Shown: one piece after another, positions 59,257 to 64,000 of the stretch
How the letters are laid out: each line of letters opens with the position of its first letter
How positions within the stretch are numbered: the stretch's first letter is position 1
Assembly (NCBI RefSeq): GCF_030718205.1
Contig: NZ_JAUZQF010000026.1
Coordinates: 62,001-126,000, forward strand
Origin: Nonomuraea turcica
Lineage (GTDB): Bacteria; Actinomycetota; Actinomycetes; Streptosporangiales; Streptosporangiaceae
DNA length: 64,000 nucleotides
Direction of reading: 5' to 3'
Program-made: the position numbers and the translations under genes
The notes under the pieces: generated by a model
The model's input: only the letters and a program-made list of their open reading frames with translations
Told to the model about the DNA's origin: nothing
Databases searched by the model: none

Positions 59257-61293
59257 TCAAGCCAGACAATCCATCGGCAGCCGCGCGCCGACCAGCGTCC
59301 CCCCGCCGGGCGGGCAGCTCACTTCGCAGTGCCCGCCCAGCTCGGCCGCACGCTCGCGGAGCGACAACATGCCGACGCCGGCGGCCACGTCGGGCCCGAT
59401 GCCGCGGCCGTCGTCCCGCACCGTCACCTCCAGCCCGCACTCGCCCACGCGCAGGCTGATGTCGCAGCGCGCCGCACCCGCGTGCTTGACCACGTTGGCC
59501 AATGCCTCGGACACGATACGGTAGGCCGCCACCTCCACCGCCGCGGGCAGCGCGTCCAGCGCGCCATCGCCGGTGACACGGACGTCCAGCGCGGCCGAGC
59601 GGACCCGGTCTGCCTGCTGCTCGATCGCGCGCAGGACGCCGAGCTCGTCGAGCGCCGGCGGGCGCAGGTCGTGCACCAGCCGGCGCATGTCGGCCAGCAC
59701 GCCGCCGACGTCGGCCGCCGTCTGCTCCAGCAAGCGGTCGGCCTGGGCGGGCGCGGTGGCGGCCAGGTTCCTGGCCGCCTCGATGCGCAGTGCCATCGCG
59801 CCCAGGCTGGGGCCGAGCCCGTCGTGCAGGTCGCGGCGGAGCCTGCGGCGTTCCTCCTCGCGGGTCAGGACCAGGTGGGCGCGGATGCGCTGCAGGTCGG
59901 CGCTGAGCTCGGTGGCCCGCGCCGCCGCGGCGGCCTGCCGTACGAGGTCGCCCAGCAGCCGCTGGTCCCGCTCGCTCAGCTCGCCGGCACGGCACAGCAC
60001 CAGCCGCCCCACGACCTCGCCCCGGTAGGCCACCGGCAGCGACACCGAGGGCCCGCGGGGCGTCCCGCGTTCCACGACGGAACGGTCCCCGTTCGGGCGT
60101 TCGATCTCCACCCGCACGTACGCCAGCCGGAACGCCCCGGCCAGCGTGGTAGCGACCGCGAGCAACTGCTCATCCGGGTCGGTCGCCAGCTCCAGCCGCT
60201 CGGCCAGCGTCGAGACCGCGGCGTAGGGATCGTGCCGGGGACCGCGGGTCAGCCGCCGCGCCCCGCGCCACAACCAGCTGCGGAGCGGCGCGTAGAGCAC
60301 GGCCACGATCGCGATCGCGGCCAGGGCGGAGTCGCGTTCGCCGAGCACACTGCCCGCCGCCGTGAACACCGCCACGTCCACCAGCACCACCAGCGCCGCC
60401 AGCACGCCGTAGGCCACGGTGGCCGACATCAGCCTGTCGACGTCGTAGAGCCGGTATTTGGTGACCGCCACGACGACCGCCGCCGAGGTCAGCGCGATGG
60501 CCAGGCCCAGCAGCACCGCGGGCAGCTGCGGCGGCACCGTGAGCGGCGTCAGCAGGACGACCATGTCCATCAGGGCCGCCCACATGAGCCACCGGATCTG
60601 GGCCCGCCGCTCGGGATCGGCCACCCAGTAGCGACGCACCGTCGCCGCGAACGGCACCACCAGACTCACCAGGATCGACACGTACGCCACGCTGAGCGCC
60701 GGCTCCCAGAACGCGTACGGCAGCGGGACCGCCAGCGGATCGAGATCCAGCCGGGCGATCTCCGGCGGCAGCTGCGTGCCGTGATATCGCGCGATCATCG
60801 TGAACGGCACGGTGATCAGCAGGATAGGCAGCAGCCCGGTCAACGCCAGGCTCGTCACCGACAACGCGCGCCAGACCCGGCCCTCCGGCAACCGCCCGTC
60901 CGGGAACAGCAAGATCAGCACCGGCAGCCCGAGCAGCAACGTCGAGCCGAAACTCGCATAGAACCAGTACGCCGCCGACGCGCCCGGCGTACCCGGCGCC
61001 ACGTAGATGGCGTAGGCAGCCCAGCTCGAGGCCAGAGAGTCCAGCATCCACAGCAGCCCGAAACCGGTCAGCACCCAGGCCACGGCGTGGCGCGGCAGCA
61101 GACGCAGCAACAGCACGCCGGGCAGCAGCATCGCCAGCCCCCACAGCGCCGACGGCCACCCGAGGTCAAGCTCCGCCGCCTCCGGGATCGGCACGCCGCG
61201 CGCCTGGACGTCCAGCACCACCGTCGCCACCGCGATGGCCAGCCCGGCGGCGGCCAGCACGACCGGCAGCATGCCTCGCCCCTTACCTGTCAT
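59257..61293 (-). CDS. NarX/LiaS-type sensor histidine kinase with multi-pass membrane sensor
   Basis: A 678-residue kinase. The first ~330 residues hold about 8-9 hydrophobic helices ('LPVVLAAAGLAIAVATVVLD', 'LWGLAMLLPGVLLLRLLP', 'LPAVLLGLAIALTSAAVVVA'). A GAF-like domain follows at ~345-475 ('VSTLAERLELATDPDEQLLA'), then HisKA_3 with phospho-His in 'RRLRRDLHDGLGPSLGAMAL' and an HATPase domain ('NVVKHAGAARCDISLRV', 'VRDDGRGIGPDVAAGVGML'). This layout is frequent in actinomycetes. It pairs with the downstream response regulator; the stimulus is unknown. Confidence 0.92.
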   Translation of the reverse strand: MTGKGRGMLPVVLAAAGLAIAVATVVLDVQARGVPIPEAAELDLGWPSALWGLAMLLPGVLLLRLLPRHAVAWVLTGFGLLWMLDSLASSWAAYAIYVAPGTPGASAAYWFYASFGSTLLLGLPVLILLFPDGRLPEGRVWRALSVTSLALTGLLPILLITVPFTMIARYHGTQLPPEIARLDLDPLAVPLPYAFWEPALSVAYVSILVSLVVPFAATVRRYWVADPERRAQIRWLMWAALMDMVVLLTPLTVPPQLPAVLLGLAIALTSAAVVVAVTKYRLYDVDRLMSATVAYGVLAALVVLVDVAVFTAAGSVLGERDSALAAIAIVAVLYAPLRSWLWRGARRLTRGPRHDPYAAVSTLAERLELATDPDEQLLAVATTLAGAFRLAYVRVEIERPNGDRSVVERGTPRGPSVSLPVAYRGEVVGRLVLCRAGELSERDQRLLGDLVRQAAAAARATELSADLQRIRAHLVLTREEERRRLRRDLHDGLGPSLGAMALRIEAARNLAATAPAQADRLLEQTAADVGGVLADMRRLVHDLRPPALDELGVLRAIEQQADRVRSAALDVRVTGDGALDALPAAVEVAAYRIVSEALANVVKHAGAARCDISLRVGECGLEVTVRDDGRGIGPDVAAGVGMLSLRERAAELGGHCEVSCPPGGGTLVGARLPMDCLA

Positions 61294-61425
61294 GCCACGA
61301 ATTACATCCTGGCTTCAGTCCTTTTGTCCCGGGACACGGGTCCCGATCAGGAAGGGACGCCTGGCTCTGCCTGCCCGGGTCACCCGGCGCGGACTCTGGG
61401 TGCCACGACAGAGAAAGGAACCGTC

Positions 61426-62079
61426 ATGGACGCCCACATCAGCACCACCCCGGCCAGGGCCAGGACCGATGTCCCCACCCACGGCCTGCCGCCCGCCCCC
61501 CGCCGCATCACTCCCGAGGCCGTGCGCCGGCTCGGGCTCACGCTCACCGCGGGCACCGTGGCCTGGGCCACCAGCGTCTTCCTCTTCGGAACCGTCAACG
61601 ACGGGTTCGAAGAGCGCGTCGGCGACCTGACCGGGCTGGCCTTCCAGCTCGGCGTGTTCGCCCTGCTCACCGTGCAGATCCGCACCCTGGCGACGGGCGT
61701 GTCGCGGGTCTCCAGGATCATGCTCAAGGTCGAGTTCGTCCTGCTCGGGCTGGCCAGCCTGTGGTCGCTGCTGCACGGCGTTCTCCCGGACCCCGCCCAG
61801 GACCATGTGGCGCTGGCCATCCTCGACGTGTTCTGGCCGCTGTCGATGCTGGGCATGATGATCATCGGCGTGAAGCTGGCGGTGGCCGGACGGTGGAGGG
61901 GACCGCTGCGGTGGTGGCCGCTGATCGCGGAGAGCTGGGGCGTGGTGACGGTCCCGCTGTTCATCCTGGTCGGCGAGGACAGCGCGCGCTGGGTGGGCGG
62001 CGGACACCTGCTCCTCGGCTATGCCACGCTGGGCGTGCTCCTCGCTCTCCGGCCCGCCCTGGTCATCCCGCGTGACTGA
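61426..62079 (+). CDS. Six-helix membrane protein of unknown function
   Basis: A 217-residue protein from the ATG at 61426, preceded by AGAAAGGAA. After a ~30-residue Pro/Arg-rich cytoplasmic start it has about six helices, including 'LTLTAGTVAWATSVFLFGTV', 'LAFQLGVFALLTVQIRTLAT', 'VEFVLLGLASLWSLLHGVLP', 'LDVFWPLSMLGMMIIGVKLA' and 'LLLGYATLGVLLALRPALVI'. Its family was not recognised. It is divergent from the sensor kinase gene (132 bases apart) and may be a target of that two-component system. Confidence 0.75.
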   Translation: MDAHISTTPARARTDVPTHGLPPAPRRITPEAVRRLGLTLTAGTVAWATSVFLFGTVNDGFEERVGDLTGLAFQLGVFALLTVQIRTLATGVSRVSRIMLKVEFVLLGLASLWSLLHGVLPDPAQDHVALAILDVFWPLSMLGMMIIGVKLAVAGRWRGPLRWWPLIAESWGVVTVPLFILVGEDSARWVGGGHLLLGYATLGVLLALRPALVIPRD

Positions 62080-62137
62080 CGCGGCCGGTCCTGCGCTCTC
62101 CGCGAGGTTGACCGCGCTTCACGCCGGGCGGGCGGAT

Positions 62138-62971
62138 TCACGAACCTTCCGTCCGCCCACGGGTGGAGATCGCGATGATCGCAACGACGACGGCGACCAG
62201 AACCGCCGACAGGGCCGGCGCCCACAACGGCGCCACGAGCAGCAGCAGCGCGCCGACGGTGGCGCCGCAGAGCAGCGCCGCCAGCCTGCCCAGGCCGCCG
62301 GCGGCACGCCGGAGCAGCCTCCCGGCCCCGCCGGCGGCACGCCCGTGCGGCGTCCCGGCCCCAGCGGCGGCACGCCGGAGCGGCGTCCCGGTCCCGGCGT
62401 GCACGAGGCTGGTCAGCGTGCCGGTCAGGTAGGTGGTCGATGCTCCGGGCACGCCGGAGCCGATCGTCAGCGCGCTCTGCACACCCATCGCCGCGGATGC
62501 CGGCGCCAGCAGCAGCACGGCGACGGTCGCGTTCGGCTGCCCGCCGGTGACCAGCCATCCAGCGCACACGCAGACCAGCAGCGCCAACTCGGCCACGGCG
62601 ATCAAACAGGCCCCCCGGCGCCAACCGACCGCGCCGCGGCCAGCCCCACCGCGGCCGAGCCCACCGCGGCCGAGCCCGACGCGGCCGAGCCCGACGCTGG
62701 CGGCCGCGACGCCGAGAGCGTAAGCGGCGACGGCTGTGGTGGCGCCCGCCGCCAGCGCACCGTCCAGCGTCGCGACGCCCCGCCCGAGTTGCACGAGATT
62801 GCCGGTGATGACGCTGGCGAACGGGCCGCCGAGCCGCATCACGCACACCGCGTCCAGGCAACCCGCCGCCGCGGCGAGAACCACGAGAAGGCGCACCGCC
62901 ACCCGCTCGGACACCACTGGACCCGCCCCGCTCGACGCGTCCCCGGATGGCCTGATCTCCTTGGGTGACAT
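62138..62971 (-). CDS. DUF1275 (YoaK-like) membrane protein with repeat insertions
   Basis: A 277-residue membrane protein. The DUF1275 pattern is clear at the N-terminus ('VLAAAAGCLDAVCVMRLGGP', 'FASVITGNLVQLGRGVATLD', G-N-x-V motif) and in the middle ('SAAMGVQSALTIGSGVPGAS', 'TTYLTGTLTSLV'). Two loops are expanded by tandem repeats: four 5-residue G-L-G-R-G-like units near residue 95, and three 11-residue R-A-A-G-G-A-G-like units near residue 195. Family members are usually ~220-240 residues. Function unknown; some relatives are linked to small-molecule transport. ATG at 62971. Confidence 0.85.
   Translation of the reverse strand: MSPKEIRPSGDASSGAGPVVSERVAVRLLVVLAAAAGCLDAVCVMRLGGPFASVITGNLVQLGRGVATLDGALAAGATTAVAAYALGVAAASVGLGRVGLGRGGLGRGGAGRGAVGWRRGACLIAVAELALLVCVCAGWLVTGGQPNATVAVLLLAPASAAMGVQSALTIGSGVPGASTTYLTGTLTSLVHAGTGTPLRRAAAGAGTPHGRAAGGAGRLLRRAAGGLGRLAALLCGATVGALLLLVAPLWAPALSAVLVAVVVAIIAISTRGRTEGS
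62300..62398 (-). repeat. 33-bp x 3 in-frame tandem repeat
   Basis: Three copies of a 33-bp unit starting GGCGGCACGCC on the plus strand (62300, 62333, 62366) lie inside the DUF1275 gene and encode 11-residue repeats on the minus strand. The copies differ at a few positions. Confidence 0.8.
62636..62695 (-). repeat. 15-bp x 4 in-frame tandem repeat
   Basis: Four copies of a 15-bp unit, GCGGCCGAGCCCACC on the plus strand with small changes, lie inside the DUF1275 gene and encode five-residue Gly/Leu/Arg repeats on the minus strand. Confidence 0.8.
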
Positions 62972-63075
62972 GCCGCGTCCTCCCTGTTCAGCCGAGAACG
63001 GTGGCCGCCGCCCGGCCGGCCACCGTCACGTCACGCGCGGTACTGATCCTTTCCCACGCGCGCTCGGCCACGCCG

Positions 63076-63999
63076 TCACAAGCAGGCGAGCCGCACCGGG
63101 CCGGCCACCATCGACTGGTCGCCGGTCGTGTTCCCCTTGCCGTTGTCGGTGATCTTCACCATGACCAGGCCGGTGGTGACGACCACCGGGACCGGCGCCG
63201 GCACCCACGTGCCCTGCCGCATGCGCTGGTCGAGAGTGAACTCCGCAACCGTCCGCGCGTCCTCGTCGAAGCCGTCGCTGACGGTGTACCAGACCCGCTG
63301 CCCGGCGAACCCGGACTTAGGGACGTACACCCCCACCAGGCATTGGCGCTGGCCACGCAACCCCGTGGTGAACCTCCACTGGAAACTGTTCTGCGGATGC
63401 GTGGCGGCCAGCGGGTCGTACGTCAGCTCCGAGAACAGGAAACTGTCCCCGCAGCCCGCGCCCGTCCAGCCAGGTGCGCTGGCGTCCTTCCAGCCGTCCC
63501 GGCCCGGCACCCCATTGATCCGGACGCTCCGGCTGGTGTCACGCGGGCAGCCCGGCCCCGCAACCGCCGAGAAGGCCGGTCGAACCTGGGCCGAGCCGGT
63601 CTTCGAACCACCCTGGGTGCGCTGGGGACGCGGCTGCTCGGCTCGAGACGTGGTCGGCTCTGCTTGAGGTCGTGCCGGGAGTGCACCGTCTGCCCTGGGC
63701 GTGGGGCCCTGGGTCTGTACGGCGGACACGGATGCGGGCGCCTGGCCCTGGCGGAAATGGATGACCGCGAACGCCGAGACCACCGCCACCTGCCCCAGCA
63801 CCCCGACGATCACCCAGGTCTTGACGGAGCTTCGCCGCGGACGGGCCTGCTGCGGTGGATAAGCGGGCGAGACTCGGCGGTATGCCACGGTGTCGTGGGA
63901 CTTGTCCAGCTCTCCTCTGAGGGTGTGCCAGATCTTGGTCCATTCGGCCTGATCGCCACCGCACGCGGCCACGTACGCCTGCGTGAGCGCCAGGCTCGG
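63076..63999 (-). CDS. XRE-type N-terminus, membrane helix and secreted C-terminal domain, truncated by window edge
   Basis: The frame stays open to the right edge, so the start is outside the window. The first visible residues, 'LALTQAYVAACGGDQAEW', match the end of the HTH region in actinobacterial XRE proteins ('L-x-VTLAYVxACGGD-x-x-W'). A membrane helix follows ('WVIVGVLGQVAVVSAFAVIH'), then a Pro/Thr/Gln-rich linker and a ~140-residue C-terminal domain of beta character with Cys residues ('GPGCPRDTSRSVRI', 'GAGCGDSFLF', 'RQCLVGVYVP', 'VRLACL') that recalls golvesin/Xly carbohydrate-binding-like domains. The layout is a cytoplasmic DNA-binding head joined to an extracellular sensor; the sensor role is inference. 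Confidence 0.75.
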   Translation of the reverse strand, partial: PSLALTQAYVAACGGDQAEWTKIWHTLRGELDKSHDTVAYRRVSPAYPPQQARPRRSSVKTWVIVGVLGQVAVVSAFAVIHFRQGQAPASVSAVQTQGPTPRADGALPARPQAEPTTSRAEQPRPQRTQGGSKTGSAQVRPAFSAVAGPGCPRDTSRSVRINGVPGRDGWKDASAPGWTGAGCGDSFLFSELTYDPLAATHPQNSFQWRFTTGLRGQRQCLVGVYVPKSGFAGQRVWYTVSDGFDEDARTVAEFTLDQRMRQGTWVPAPVPVVVTTGLVMVKITDNGKGNTTGDQSMVAGPVRLACL

Positions 64000-64000
64000 C

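Noticed and set aside
58651..61425. Long plus-strand open frame antisense to the two-component system
   Set aside because: It is a GC-driven shadow of the response regulator and kinase genes; only its last 217 codons (61426-62079) form a real gene with its own ribosome-binding site.

Overview
The window is high-GC DNA with GTG starts, actinomycete-type regulators (SARP/AfsR proteins, LAL-type LuxR, MmyB-like XRE, Ser/Thr kinase) and a tRNA-Glu/Asp/Phe cluster. It suggests a filamentous actinomycete, perhaps of the Streptosporangiales (Nonomuraea-like). The phylum is well supported; the genus is a guess. The layout is chromosomal accessory territory: short operons, many regulators, secreted polysaccharide-active proteins, two toxin-antitoxin pairs and several gene remnants. 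No CRISPR array, intact insertion sequence, phage module or large biosynthetic core gene was seen.

1-5 kb: the 3' part of a secreted glycoside hydrolase with FN3 and CBM2 domains, a strong bidirectional terminator, a septum-formation-domain lipoprotein and an AfsR-type regulator. 5.2-9.5 kb: an accessory patch with two overlapping unknown genes, vapBC with a putative operator, a DUF6461-like gene, a tRNA 3'-end relic with its terminator, a pentapeptide-repeat protein and a decayed gene. 9.5-14.3 kb: expansin-like protein, LAL regulator, small secreted protein, alpha/beta-hydrolase fragment. 14.3-14.9 kb: yefM-yoeB with an 18-bp TGTACA-type palindrome.

15-21.4 kb: a carbohydrate catabolic unit: ABC solute-binding protein, two permeases, class II aldolase and an ADP-dependent sugar kinase homologue on the minus strand, with a divergent DeoR regulator. 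There is no ABC ATPase, so a shared MsiK-type ATPase encoded elsewhere is likely. Kinase plus aldolase suggests phosphorylation of a ketose phosphate followed by aldol cleavage. 21.7-30.8 kb: tRNAs Phe, Asp and Glu, a membrane metallophosphoesterase whose stop codon abuts tRNA-Glu, minizincin, MFS exporter, PspC protein, glutaryl-CoA-dehydrogenase-like enzyme, tRNA-Lys, a gene-poor kilobase, an AAA ATPase with a GNAT-like region and C-terminal HTH, and a 56-residue membrane protein.

30.8-37 kb: a phosphorolytic operon (G6PDH, beta-phosphoglucomutase-like HAD, GH65 phosphorylase) that could carry a disaccharide to glucose-6-phosphate and on into the pentose phosphate pathway, next to a membrane Ser/Thr kinase. 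37-46.4 kb: FAD monooxygenase, a second AfsR/SARP ATPase, an orphan sensor kinase, a LysR regulator and a UvrA-like (UvrA2/DrrC type) ABC protein. 46.5-51.6 kb: PCuAC-like lipoprotein, carboxymuconolactone decarboxylase-family protein, SRPBCC protein, XRE regulator, an ECF sigma/anti-sigma/membrane-protein operon, and a stand-alone chorismate mutase with AT-richer codon use. 51.7-64 kb: a secreted beta-helix protein behind a LacI-type palindrome, DUF3817 protein, dienelactone hydrolase, MarR plus DHA2 exporter with a shared palindrome, MerR/aldo-keto reductase pair, NarL-type two-component system, two membrane proteins (one DUF1275 protein with in-frame tandem repeats) and an XRE/membrane/secreted-domain protein cut by the right edge.

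All coordinates and motifs were read by eye. Family names come from recognised motifs, not database searches.
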